The notes: generated by a model not told the origin, from the letters alone. DNA of 64,000 nucleotides from Capitulum mitella (GCA_030062745.1 CP099839.1:11366802-11430801), one strand, 5' to 3'. Numbered from the stretch's first letter, positions 39,023 to 51,244 are shown. Program-made: numbers and translations.

Positions 39023-42000
39023 TCACCTTCTGATGGTCTCGTCGGTGCTGTTCCCCATGAAGTTCCTCAGTTCGGCGGCGATGGTGCCGCGCAGCTCCGG
39101 GTCGATGGCCTCGTTGGCGAACAGCTGACGCACGCTGGTCTGCAGGGCGGGGCCGGCCAGGGACGTGGTGGACGTGCTGGCGTCTACGCCCGGCAGACCG
39201 GCCGACCGGTGCGGCTGCTGGCTAGCCGGCTGCTGGCTGGCCGGCTGGACAGGCCCCGGGCCGGCCGGCGCTCCGATGGAGACCGGCTCCGTCAAAAGGT
39301 CCAGATCGTCCGTCTCAAGGTCCAGGCTCGCGTCCTCTTCACTCTTCATCCGTCTGAAACGTCGAGGTCCTGTTCTAAAGCGTTTTGGGTTTGCCAAAAA
39401 TAAAAACGGGCGCTATGTTTGGACGAAACGCTCCGGTTTCCATGTGTCACTAGCAGATATGTTGGTGGAGAAGGTCCCGATAAAATGGGGAACTAAACAA
39501 GGACTAACGGAGCAAGAAGTGGCTTTGGCTGTGTCCAGCATAAGCTTTTGGCTCAGAGCGATCAGAAGGTTATTTTCCCCTCCACAAACAGCAAGCTCAG
39601 CTGTACGCCATAATGAGCTGGGATTGTTACAAGCTTGACGAATACCCAAGTGTTATATCACTTCCCACTTTCGTTTTCATTCACAGAATATAAACAATCA
39701 AATTCTAGCGGTCATCACCACTTAGCCTCACCGTCTCTCACAGAATAAAGAGAGATCAGTAACAGCCCGTTTCTAGCGTCGCGAGAAAGTTCGGACGTTC
39801 ACTTCCGACCAGCTCCGTGCTCCCAGTGGGCCACTGCGTATCGACGTCACCCCCTTTCCCCGCAGCGGGCCGCCCTGTGTCCGACAGCGGGCCGCCGCCG
39901 GTAGCCACACGGACCTGGCCTGGATGAGCGGCTGCCAGCGGCGCCGGATGACCTCGCGCTCCTGCTGCATCTCGTCCAGCCGAGCCAGCACCCGGGCCAG
40001 CTGGCGGCGCGTCTGACCGTCCACCGGTGGACGTCCCTCCTGCAGCCAACACGGCCCGGTCAGAGGAACAGCCGGAACTAACGCCAATCGCTGCTAACAG
40101 CCGCAGCAGCAAGAAAACGAGCGCATCGAACACGCAGAACCAACCGCCGAGACCGTTCAGCAGGCGGCCGGACCAGGTCAACGCTGACGGCGCGTCAGCA
40201 CCCGCCCACCGGCTCAGCTGTACCGCAGCCTGAGGCCGGGGGACAGCGTCAGCACCCGTCCACCGGCTCACCTGTCCAGCGGCCCGAGGGCCGTCCTGCG
40301 GCGGCGGTGCGGGCCGGTCGGGCGTCTCCGGCGCGGCGGCCGGCCGGCCCGGCGTCAGCGCCGGGTCGGTGGCCAGCCGGGCCAGGGCGCGGCCGACCGC
40401 GCGCTCCACGGCGGCCGTCAGACTCTCCAGCCGGTCCGGCGGGCCGCCGCTCTCGACGTCCTCCTCCTCCGGCAGCGGGGCCAGCGGCGGCCGCGCCGAC
40501 TCGGCCGACGCCACCGCGCCCGGCTGCGCCTGCTGCGGGGGAAGTAGCGGCAAGACCGGACGTGAACTGCGAGCTACAGTGGCGTAACTCAACCTGCACT
40601 GCCTGTCGTGAAGACGCTATGCCGGTTAAAACTGATCTTAGAGTTGTTAATATTTTGAGTACGGAGCAGGGAGAAAGCACCATGTTCGGGTGATTCCACT
40701 TGCGTAGAGGAAGACATACAACTCGTCCATCCGATCGTCCACACGGAGCAGTCTGTGCAGTCCTGGCGCTGGGCAACCGAATAAGCAGGTCAAGCAACGT
40801 CGCACAAACAGTGACTGTCGCTGACAGTGTACGCAGCAGGACCCGTTCTGCCTCTTGGCTACCGACCTTTGGAGCGGCGTGCGGAGCTGAACCCGGTCGG
40901 AGCGATTTGGAGGGCCGCTGCACTCGGCGGACGGCAGGGGCGCTCCTCACAGACGACTTCTCGCCAGTCTTGGACGCTATCAGCCGCTCTATGGTCGACT
41001 GGGGAGCGTCGGACGCCGTAAGACAATGCGTGCAACGATCATCCCGTCAGGACGTCAGGATGTTAGGACACGCACGAAAGCCAGGGTTTCAATCAATGTC
41101 TCCGGGCTTCCCTATAGGACCATCACACGTTTACCTAAAAAGGATGGCCCTAAACAAACAATGGGCAAGGACATACTTCAGACGCACAAGGTAACAATCA
41201 CAACACTGCTCGTGCAAAATGATGAATCTTCCTGTACAATGACGACGTTTCACCTTCTGCTACAACAGACACCCGGATATCACTCCATACTGGTTGCAGC
41301 AGGCCAATCCATTTTTTCTGGCCGATTCAAGCAGTCTACATAAACTCGACCTGGTGGTGTCCCCGACGGTTATTGCGTACTGCAGATAGCCCAGTGGCGA
41401 CCATGAGACAATGAGCTCGTAACTGAACCGCTACAGGCAACAACCTTCAACCTGCGGTGTTCGCGAGGCCGTCACCAGGGGATGTATGACACTGACCTTG
41501 ACCTTCTGGTGGTGTTTGTGAGGCCGTGAGCCGGTCGAGCCTGGCCGGGCCGGCAGTCTCAGCCGCCGCCGGCGCCGCTCGGCCGCCGGCCCGAACCGTC
41601 CCAGCGCCATCTCTCGGATCAGGGAGCCCACGTCTCCGGCCGTGGTCACGTGCTGACCGACCAGGGCGGCCAGTCTCTGGCGGCGTAGGAGGATCCGGTC
41701 AGGTCAGACTCACAGAGGGAGGGCCGCCTCTGACGGCACACGGCGGTCCGGTCCAGTCTGACTCACAGAGAGAGGGCCGGGATCCGAGAGATGACTAGTA
41801 TCTGACAGCACAGGAGTGTCAGGTCAGGTGCACGACAGGACAGTCGGCCTCTGAAAGCACGGCAGGGTTGGGTGAGGTCAAAGACAGTTTACCAGATAAT
41901 CTCTTTCGGTGGTGTCGTTCTTTTACACGCACTCATTTTTGTCTGTGCCTCCCCGTTCAGAAGAAGACATTTTCATCATCACCACCTAGCGATGAACTTG

Positions 42001-45000
42001 TGCTCAAAGTAACATAAATACGAATAACTAATAATATAGTAATAACTAACTAATAATATAGTAATATAATAACTAATAATAATAATACTAATAAATAAGA
42101 ATAACTAATTACGAAAGCCGAAACATCACCGTACACGGACATAGGCGACTTTCGAGGGCGCCGCATGCTCAAGTGACCCACTTCGGGCATGTCGGAGATA
42201 TCTGAGAAGCGGATGCCGAGGTGGGAGCAAATGTCGACCAGGTTCCTGCAGACGGAGAGGACCTCAAGGAAGCGGGCCGCCTGCCGTCCGTCCAGCGAGC
42301 CGTCCCAGTAGTTCTGCACGAACGCCTGCCACACAGCACGGCACAGCCGTCAGGCCACTCTGACGATCCACGAGCAGAAAGGCACAACACTAGTCAGAGC
42401 TCTGAAAACAGGCACTGCTCCAAGGCCCTTCTTATGGAGACTGGAGAAACACAGCGGATAACGGATAACCGTATAAAAGAATACTGGATAAACGCTATAC
42501 TGTAATGGTCGGACAGTGACATGGACAGCAACTGACAAAGTGGCCGTTGGCGTCAGATGACGAGGCGTGCTCAGATTACCTGCGTCACTCTCAAGGCAGA
42601 CCGGTGGGCACGCACGAGCTTCCTGATGACGTCACCCTTCATAGTAGACGTCACTCGCGACTCTGGGATGCTGCAAACGTTGTCCATGATCAGGTCCACC
42701 TGAAATGCAGCGCACCTATTCAGAGAAATTCCCAACCACTTGCAAACGCTAAAATGTGGATTTTTGTATCTCTTAGAGATTAAACTACAAATGACTCAAC
42801 CTTGAACCACAAGCAACAGTCCGAAACTGCCACCAAAACGGCAAAAGTGGTTATAGCGATTTTCACGAAGGGAGGCCACGCTTTTGTTGGTTGATTAGTT
42901 ACTGGATTACTTAACGACGCTCTCAACCGGCTGGGTCATTTCGCGTCGCAACCTCTCACGCCGGATGTCGCGGGTGGCGGCGAAATGTCATGCTTTTGTT
43001 ATGAGCCTCGTACTGCTACAACCCGTTCTACTACGAAGGATAAGTCGATAATGGCAAAAATGAAGTCTACAGTCAATATTTTGCTGCCAAGAATCACTGG
43101 TGAGAAACTCAGTACCGTGCCGATGCCATAAAACTGAAAAAAACTAGCGACCATGTCTCCACGACCATCGAGGCCTACCTGTCTCGTCAGAATGTACATT
43201 TCCCGGGTGATTTTGGCGTGGAACTCCTCCATGCGGACCAGTTTGCGGTTCCAGTCGAGCTGGTCCACCACTCGCTCCTGCCAGGGCCCCTGCGACCTGA
43301 GCTCGTTGACCTGCTGCAGGGTGTCCACCAGGCGGGCCTGCAGCGTGCGCAGCAGGTGCAGCGAGGGCAGGTGTCCGGCCTGCGCCCGCCCGCCCCGCGA
43401 CGGACCCGTCTGGGTGCCTGACGACCCACACAGGGCATACACAGTAGGGTGGATCGAAAATACATTTTTTGTCGCAAAACAACTTCTTAGGGGTCAAAAC
43501 GCGTGCGCGTGGATCTGAAAACACAGAAAATAAGGAGTAAAAGGATATTAAAAATATTCTAGAAAGGGCGCACGAAGCGTCTTTGAAGTGAGTTTCGCCG
43601 TTCCCGAGCATTAAAGTCTCCATTGGTTTAGCATTACGCATAGCAAGATAGCACCTCGGTCACCATGCACTGTAGCTGTGCGTAGCTTTGCGGGCCTTTT
43701 AGTGTCCGTAATTTACGGATAGGTGATGAGCATGGATTTGAGCAAATAACAGGAGACTGCCAGGTAAAATAAAGTGGTAGACAGACAGTAGCCCTTACGA
43801 GCTAAGACCGCGCACCAATGAGCCTCACGACCTGCGATAGATGCGGACTACAGAGTCCGAGTCGAATTTGTGGGCTTCCCACACATATCGTTGCCCACGC
43901 TGCTCATCTGAGGACGCTCTTGAAAACCTTGATCGGTGCCGGTAAACGATACCTCGCAGCGAAGCGCTTTGTTGTCATCAGAGAGCGGTCGAATCAGACA
44001 GACACGTCAGAAGAGTAGCGCGCTGGTCCCTGGACTGTGGCGTGGTGACCAGAGATTTAGTACTCGGGTGTGTTCCGTCAGCATTCGGATCGCAGGGGGT
44101 GACATTCTGTGACATTCTGTGACAGTGACATTCTGAACTGAGCTAAAATGAGTAATCCAGGACCATCAACAAGACAGAGAACGAAACACCCTCTGCTGCA
44201 AACAGGCCCGGACGCTCTTCCCATAAACCAGCTACCGTGGAAAAGAGAAGTGTATGCCTTTTACGTGAAGACACGGAGTGAAAGGACAACGCCTTCTGGA
44301 AAGAAGCGGACAAAACGAGAAATAGCAAAAGCAGTCAAGGACGCCATAGTAGACATCTGGGACAGAGCCAGTCTTATTACGTGGATACCAGTGGACGACG
44401 GAGAGGCGTCCCAAATGGGTGACACGTCGGCTAAGACCGAGAGAGAGATGCCAAATGTTATTTCGGAGAACAGGATAACTCAGAACGTAGAAAGACTGGC
44501 CATAAAGGGGAGAACCTCATGAAATGGTCTTCGAAACGCGAACGGGGCAAGGCTCGAAAGTTCGTGAATATGCAGCGAGAGTACAATGGCTTATTTGGCA
44601 TCATGTGGTGTCGATACGATCTTGCTGATGTCCCTTGTGGCACGTGCCCAGCTTCTAAAAGGGTGCAAGCTCAAGAAGTAGCTTTCCTCAAAGACCAGCG
44701 AGGAGAGAAGAAGCTCTACATAGGCGGCGTTGACCGGAAGACAACTGAGGAATGCCCGAAGGCAGAAGAGAAGGGGAAAAGAATGAAACTAGCGGGAGAG
44801 ACAGAAGAGGGACAGGCAGCACGATGCTGAGGAAAGGCAGCTGACCGAAGGGGATGCAGATGACGACGATGATAGCAGTGAAAAGTGTCAGACGGGTGAT
44901 GCGGAGGCAGCTGATGCAAGCCGCTCTTATTCACCTAGTTCCGATGATGACGCGGACGATGTCGCCGTACAGAACCGACATCAGCTTCCGAATTTGTCGC

Positions 45001-46615
45001 GGATGTGTCATCGGTACGGTGTCTCTGATCGTCCCGCGGCTTGCTTGCTGAACGCAGCTTTGGTTGATTATGGGATAATCACAGAGCACAACAAGGCTGA
45101 GCTGACAGACCGCAGCAAAATCCAGCGACAGAGAGACAAATGGGGTAAAGAAGAGGTGGTTGAAAGCTCATTGCAAAACCGACGTGACCGCTTAGCAGGA
45201 TTCTATTACGACGGTAGGGAGGACAAGACGCTGCAGAAAGTTGGTAAGAAATTGACGTTTGCCAAAGAAATGCACGAGATAGTGGTTACTGATTCCGGCC
45301 ATCGGTATGTCGATCACGTGTCTCCAAATAGGGGAAGTGCTGCAGATATCGCGAAGGAGTTGCTGGACGTGATATGGGACAACGATGCGCATCCAGTGGT
45401 GCTTGGATCAGACGGCATAGCGGTAAATACCGGCCGCAACAGTGGTGTGAACAGGCGAATCGAACTGGGTGTAGGCCGTCCGCTCCAGCAAGCTATATGC
45501 GGCATCCACATCAACGAACTGACGCTGAGACATGTGTTCAAGGATGCTGATGGTGGAACGAGTGGTCCAGCATCCTTCCACGGACCAGTTGGCAAAGCCT
45601 TTCAGAGAGATCTGACCACACTGCCTTTGGCTAAGTTTGAGTCATCGCTAGTTCCTTCAATTCCGGTAGAAGTTCGAAATGAGATGAGCAAAGATCAGCA
45701 ATACCTGCATGACATGTGTAGGGCCGTCCAGGCAGGACCAGAAGGTGTTACCCAGTGCTTGTTGGCCTTAGAACCAGGGGCCATCCATCAAGCCCGTTGG
45801 GTTACACTTGCAAATAGAGTACTCAGACTGTACCTGTCCACAGAGGCTCCAGCACCGGCGCTTGTACGGCTAGTACATTTTATACTAAACCAGTACGGCC
45901 CCGGATGGTTCAGGTACAGACTTCATTCAAATATCAGCGACGGAGTGAAGAACCTGTTCTTTCTGATATCGCTGTCAAGAAAGCTGCCGGAGAGAGACCG
46001 TAACATCACGCAAAAGGTGCTTCAGCGCAACGGGTTCTGGGCCCACAGTGAGCATGTCCTGATCGCTATGCTGGCCGACGATCAGCAGGAGAACAGGATG
46101 CTGGCGGTAAGCGCATAAGGAGATGTCGAACCAGAAAATGCCAGGACCAGGATCCAGATGGCATACGCCAGTTCGTTATCCCTGACATCAGCTTCCATGC
46201 CGAGGAGTACCACCACATGATTGACTGGCAAGATGCAACAGAGCCACCTTTGGTCATGGAGATGTCAGACAAGACCATCGCGGCTGTTGTGGAAGCACCA
46301 ATGGACTTCAGTGACTTTCCCTGCCACTCCCAAGGGGTCGAACGATGGGTGAAAGAAGTCACACAAACGGCAGAGAAGAAGGCGGGACACAGTGGACGTC
46401 ATGCACTGATACTGGCAAAAGCCCAGTCCAGGACTGATCTGCCAGTGATGGACACGAGGAGGGACTTCTATGACGGGCTTCGAGTGACAAGTGACCGCTG
46501 AGGCTGGTTTATTAGTGTCAGCGGAGTTTGTTGTGGAATTTCATTCATCACAAATAAATAGTCCTGGTTAAACGTTGTGTCTGGGATGGCGTTTCATGAA
46601 TGGTGAAGATAACAA

Positions 46616-46646
<31 letters not shown>

Positions 46647-48308
46647 GATGACGATGACAATTATGATATGTTTCGATGGTTGCCGACATGACGCAAACAG
46701 CGTTTGTTTGGCGCATGCGCTAAACGCCGAAAATTATCACTCACAGGATTCACATAGACCTATGAAGGGTTTCCTTCTTGTGCAAAATGTTTAAAGCAAT
46801 GGAGACTTCAACGCCTAGAAGGCGTATTCCTGGTCCCAAAAATGCTTCGTGCGCCCTATCTAAAATATTTTAAATATTTTTTTGGTCCTCATTTTTCTTG
46901 TTTTCACATTCACGCGCACGCGTTTTGACCCCTAAGAAGTTGATTTATTTTTTTCGATCCACCCTAATACACAGTGTCACCGGCATCTCCGACACACGGC
47001 AGAAGGAGCTCAGACGCCTACATGATGAACACTGGCAGATGGGCTGCAAGGCAAGGGCGCGCTCCAGGAGGCCAGAAAGTGTTTAAAAGAGTTGATATCA
47101 TACTCTGCAGTCGTCACAAGTCGCAGAGGCGTTTACGAACTAACAGAAGAACTGAGCGGTCCAGGGCCGCTCAGAGCAGGTAGAGGTGCAACCGATAACC
47201 GGGCCTACCGCAATTTTTTTAAAAAGATGACACAAGCACGCAATGAAAGCCAGACCTAATATTTGCAAACATGCAGTGTGCACGACCATACGGACTGCCG
47301 GGCTTTGTTAAACCCAGACCTATTTATTTCTACCTTAAGACCTACCCTAGTTTACTTAACGCATGCGGTCCCCAAACACAAGTTACCAAGGCCAATGAAA
47401 TCCAGAACACCGTTCTGCACACTACCTTGTTCACTAAGAAGCGTCGTTGCAGTTGGTATGTGATGGATTGAGTCAGAGGTTTCATTTCTTTGCTTGGATA
47501 AGATGCTTGATACCTCGGAATCGCTCTGCGCCTTATCTGAGGGAGGAAAAACAACACTATTGGACAGATTTTAATGCTATGCATATGAAAGCGTTTCGGC
47601 TGGCAAACTAAGAGGAAAACTGATTTCTTGTTAACCACATCATGATGATTAAACACGCAGTATCTAATACAGTCTCTGTTTCGTCGAAATTCTCAGAAAA
47701 GCCCTCGCGTTATGTTTTCAAATATGGAAGAATTTCCCCTGGCGCCGAACCAGACGACACTGGAGGATTTTCATGGCGCCATCCAGCTCCACAACGCTAC
47801 CGTTCCGTGATCGGCTGAGTCTTTCCGTGCCGGACCAAGTACAGGATCTTGTTCCGGGGCCCGGAACTAGTGTCCGTCACGCACCACATTCCAATATCCT
47901 GCTTCTTATCCACTATGACAAGGCCGCCGCGCATTTCAAACATGCGCGAATTAAGTCCGTGAGAGACGCATGCGAAGGACACCCTGACCGTGTCCTCAGC
48001 ATGCCCAATACAGACAATGCCGTCAGTTAGACCTCTAGAAACACAACACACGGAAGCACCAAGGTACAGTTTACATCATGAAACAGACAGGCGTGGCGCC
48101 GGTGAGACGTGAGGCCGCGCCTGAGACTCCGTGTAGACGGCTCACCGAGATCCGCTTGCGAGGCCGCACCGCGTGGCCGCGGCCGGCCGGCCGGACCGGC
48201 GCGCTCCTGCAAGTTCAGCGCCTGGATCAGCAGCCGGGTGGTCTGCTCCAGTTGATGGTCGGCCCGGGCTCGCTCTGCCACCGTCTGCAGCTGGGCTGCT
48301 GGCAGGTG
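39023..48308 (-). CDS. Unidentified multi-exon protein, C-terminal 571 residues
   Basis: Nine exons joined by GT-AG with phases that agree throughout: 48,308-48,146; 43,417-43,179; 42,699-42,580; 42,325-42,182; 41,676-41,497; 40,998-40,867; 40,532-40,272; 40,039-39,915; 39,374-39,023 (an alternative last acceptor starts at 39,353). The product is Arg-, Ala- and Gln-rich with helical, probably coiled-coil stretches (HLLRTLQARLVDTLQQVNEL; RRQLARVLARLDEMQQEREV), a helical middle (FLEVLSVCRNLVDICSHLGI), a Pro-rich acidic linker and an acidic segment before the C-terminus. I do not recognise the family; a cytoskeletal or centrosomal adaptor is a guess. The 5' part is missing and may begin near 53,617. 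A transposon of 3.5 kb sits in the first intron of this model, 27 bp from the exon. Confidence 0.72.
42885..42995 (+). repeat. Dispersed repeat family E, copy 1
   Basis: GGGTCATTTCGCGTCGCAAC, CTCTCACG and GGCGAAATGTCA match 49,080-49,185 in order. Inverted ends (CATTTCGC and GCGAAATG) make it a small foldback. It lies in an intron of the minus-strand gene. Confidence 0.6.
43437..43444. repeat. Target site duplication, left copy
   Basis: ATACACAG, identical to 46,967-46,974, directly abutting the terminal TAGGGTGG of the transposon. Eight bases is the duplication length of the hAT and P superfamilies. Confidence 0.9.
43445..46966 (+). mobile_element. Full-length hAT-like DNA transposon
   Basis: 3,522 bp. 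The ends read TAGGGTGGATCGAAAA and, inverted, TTTTCGATCCACCCTA. Imperfect terminal inverted repeats extend about 185 bp and include AACTTCTTAGGGGTCAAAAC, GGGCGCACGAAGC and AAGTCTCCATTG. Both ends abut a perfect 8-bp duplication ATACACAG. The 8-bp target and TAGGG start fit the hAT superfamily. It contains one transposase-like gene interrupted by frameshifts, so this copy is probably inactive. It sits in an intron of the minus-strand gene, in the opposite orientation to it. Confidence 0.88.
44148..46501 (+). pseudogene. Transposase-like gene with three frame shifts
   Basis: Four open segments read as one protein: 44,148-44,522 (frame a), about 44,470-44,830 (frame b), about 44,800-46,118 (frame a) and about 46,108-46,501 (frame b). 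The N-terminal part is basic. The second segment has a Cys cluster CRYDLADVPCGTC followed by FLKDQRGEKKLYIGG. The third carries GSDGIAVNTG with a candidate catalytic Asp and, about 25 residues later, CGIHINELTLRH, matching the C-x2-H motif found between the second Asp and Glu in several cut-and-paste transposases. The last has PCHSQGVERWVKEV. I recall uncharacterised arthropod and cnidarian proteins with GSDGxxVNTG, ELPLRHLF and PCHTQ-VER motifs, which makes this a known dispersed but poorly named family. The breaks fall near 44,500, 44,810 and 46,109. GTAAGC at 46,108 could also be a splice donor. Confidence 0.7.
46967..46974. repeat. Target site duplication, right copy
   Basis: ATACACAG, identical to 43,437-43,444 and directly after the terminal CCACCCTA. 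Confidence 0.9.
46980..48140. other. Intron of the minus-strand gene, distal part
   Basis: Lies between the transposon and the exon at 48,308-48,146. Short frames on both strands (for example 47,342-47,656 minus) have no recognised product. No further exon with coherent phase was found. Confidence 0.45.
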
Positions 48309-48710
48309 CTAAAATAACCGGCCAACGCTGCACCTCACTGGCAGGGGAAGGGTAGGGACCTCAAACGCAGAGCTGACTGGCTGTGTCTGGATTTAATGAA
48401 AAACCACACAAGGACAACATTTTCAGATACATATTTCACTATAGGTCAGTGCACATTGGGCTAATACAGCGTGCTGACAGTTTTCCAAAAAACAAATCGT
48501 CCACGTACATTTCGTGCAAAAAACAATTAGAAATCGATGAACAATGACAAGCAGATATCGTGGTTGAGAAAACATGAGAATCTGGGACATTTGAGACACC
48601 AATCGGGATTTCAGACACCAAATTAACAACACCTACCATGCAACAGCCTCAAGACTGATCTAAAACCAACGTGCGTACAAAACATATGTTGGTTTCTTCA
48701 ACTTATATGG

Positions 48711-48711
<1 letters not shown>

Positions 48712-48780
<69 letters not shown>
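48712..48780. repeat. (AT)n microsatellite
   Basis: About 34 uninterrupted TA/AT units, flanked by CpG-poor AT-rich sequence. Confidence 0.95.
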
Positions 48781-48782
<2 letters not shown>

Positions 48783-49079
48783 TTTTAACAGCATAAATAA
48801 AACCAATATATACACGCTGTGACACGATAGGCACGGCTCCTTTTTATTACCTGAGGTAAATATCTCCCTTAATGGGACTTTGTCCCTTATTTTGGTCAAT
48901 GGCTAAATCACTTGCTAAAAATTGTGAATCATGACCAACTAAATTTCTTTTTGCTCCAGAAGGCATTACACAACTGAGTTGCTGACAAGGCAAACTATTA
49001 GGATTCAAGCAAGAAAAAAAAACAAAACAAAAAAAAGCATGAGAACCATTAATTAGGAATCATTTTGTTCATGATTTAA

Positions 49080-49185
49080 ACTGACGATGATTCGGTTCTT
49101 TATCGACGCCTTCGACTGCAAGGGTCATTTTGCGTCGCAACCTCTCACGACGGTGGTCGTGGGGAACGGCAAAATGTCACTTTTA
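49080..49185 (+). repeat. Dispersed repeat family E, copy 2
   Basis: GGGTCATTTTGCGTCGCAAC, CTCTCACGACGG and GGCAAAATGTCA match 42,885-42,995. Inverted ends CATTTTGC and GCAAAATG fold back on themselves. Confidence 0.6.
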
Positions 49186-49411
49186 TTGGTACTCGAGCCA
49201 GAAACCTTTCGGTTACAAGGCGGACAAGACAGCCACTACACAACGTCATCCCCATGACCAAAACCCAATACCTTGAAATTTGTACACATCGTTCCCTTTG
49301 GTTCTAACTGCTCAGCAAATCTCGTATATTTATTTGTTACGGCTTTCAAAATCATGGAGTAGCGGATTTCATCCATCCCAGCTGTGCATGATTCTTCCAT
49401 GCACTACACTG

Positions 49412-50273
49412 CATGGACGGACCCAGGATTTCTCCCGGCAGGGGAGGGGGGGAGGGAAGGAATGGTCAGCGCGGGCCTCCCCCTCCCGGCCGGGCCCCCA
49501 CTTTTTCACCCTCTGGAGTCATCTGACGTGTAGTCGGCTAAATTGCCGTCTCGGGACCCACCTCACTTCCCGGAACCCCCCGATTGTATCAAGAGCCCCT
49601 CAGGTTTTCAAAAAGATCAGTGCAGCCCATCTGAGGTCCCTCTCGAGGTTGAGAAGATCACGGATGAACCCCCGTCACAGGAGTCCCTCTGGCTGGTCAG
49701 GGACTCCTTATGCCGTGCTGGGCGCTCTCAGTTCTTGCCATCTCAGGGGCCTCTCTGGCTTTTTTCTGGTCGCATGGACCCTATCCTGTGTAGGCGCCCC
49801 TCTTGCGGTCCCAGGGGACCTTGGAGAGTTTCAGGAGCCCTTCTATTCATCTTGGGGGCCATATTGCCGTGTCAGGGTCTCATTAACCTTCCCGACAACC
49901 CTCTGGCTGTATCACAAATCTTCAGCTTTTCGCCCAGGCCCGTGAAATCCATTCGGGGCCCCGTGACATTTTAGAGGCCCCTTTGCCGTTCTAGGAACTC
50001 AGTCCTCATGTTGGCCGTACCAGGAGCCCTGTGATACTTCTGGCGGTCTCAGGGCACTCTGCCATGTTGGGGCCCTGTTGTGGGCTCAGGGACCTTTGGG
50101 AGCTCCAGGAGCCCTTCTTTCCATCTCAGGGGTCACCTAACCCTCCTAGAGGCCCCGTCAGATTTTCACAGACCTTATGAAGCTCATACGGGGCTCCTTC
50201 GGGGCCCCTATGAGGTCTTGGGGGAGGGGGGGGGGGGGCGATCGCCTGCACCGCCCTCACTGGATCGCGCCTG
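49412..50273 (-). mobile_element. hAT-like non-autonomous element, family A copy 4
   Basis: 862 bp, in reverse orientation to the other copies. On the plus strand it begins CATGGACGGACCCAGGATTT and ends TGGATCGCGCCTG. The flanking 8 bp CTACACTG is identical on both sides (49,404-49,411 and 50,274-50,281). The interior is the reverse complement of the CCTGAGAC-type array of copies 1-3, shortened by internal deletion. The perfect duplication makes this the youngest-looking family A insertion here. Confidence 0.85.
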
Positions 50274-50284
50274 CTACACTGCGC

Positions 50285-51240
50285 CTATAAATATACATTC
50301 CGTGCGTGTGCATACCATAAAATGATCCGTAAAGGTATACCATTAGTAACCTTAGGTAGAACACGTAACATTCTAGGTCCTTTCACATGTGGTTTTGCCG
50401 AACATGTGGATGTCTGATCTTTTACATACTCAAAGTGCACGTTTTTTTTTGCTGTGGAAACTCTTCGTTTATGTAGCGCTTCCGCGGAGTGGCGAATTTT
50501 GACGGGAAGGGTAATGCCGGCGGTTTGGAGCACGTCAAGTCACGACAAGTTTCATCGCGAAGTTCTGCCGGCGGTACTCAGATGAGGGTCCGTTAGCATA
50601 CAAACATGTAAATGTAAACGTGAGATACGCAAACACTGGACCCCGGCGGCTAACGCCGGCAAACAACGGTCGGGCCGACTTAAAGCACGCCACTGCAATC
50701 AGCACTGAAGGTGCAATCGCATCACACTCACCGCGTGCTAATGCGCAGATGGGCGGATACGACAATCCATGACTAACATGTTCCATGCGCCAGTCACACA
50801 AGACAAAAAACACTGTGTACAAAATTTATCATGTTTTGGGGCAGTGCTCCCGATCCAAGTATGGCAGCGACTTCAGCCGGAGACCAAACTGTAGCCCAAC
50901 GTACGGTCTAGAGCTTACCGGTGGACTGAAGGCGTCTCATTCACGGGTCGGAAGCCACGTGCGCAGGAACCCAACACTGCATGCCTTTTACAAACAGTTA
51001 ATGCTTAAACTGTCATATTTTTTAAAAGGAGTTGACGTTTTACCAAAACCATGCCTCCGTGCCGCCCATTCTTTCCTGATCAGCACCAGTCCCAACATGA
51101 ACGAATCTGGCCACAGGTTCTGTTGTCAGGCTACGTTCTGTACAGTCTTAAATGTGTCCGCCGGCCGCGGCCGATCACAGCAGCTGCAGCAGTCTCGGCT
51201 CCCTGACAGCTCACACTTAGTAATGTACTGCTGTCGCCAC
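50285..51240. other. Intergenic or intronic, no exon recognised
   Basis: If the minus-strand gene starts near 53.6 kb, this is intron. A minus-strand Cys-rich stretch at about 51,145-51,235 with GACAGCAG before and a GT after could be an exon, but the evidence is weak. Frames 50,535-50,822 minus and 50,785-51,243 plus are not supported. Confidence 0.35.
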
Positions 51241-51244
51241 TGAG

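Noticed and set aside
40249..40950. 233-residue minus-strand frame and overlapping frames at 39,756-40,592
   Set aside because: They run through predicted introns, and the true exons are parts of these frames bounded by good splice sites with matching phases.
46898..47086. Plus-strand frame ending DTRQKELRRLHDEHWQMGCK at the right edge of the transposon
   Set aside because: It looks protein-like, but it begins inside the transposon end, has no supporting exon on either side and lies in the intron of a minus-strand gene. It may be a gene fragment; the evidence is not sufficient for a call.
48711..48899. Frame ending in Ile-Tyr repeats, and the similar one at 51,969-52,154
   Set aside because: These are translations of (AT)n microsatellites.
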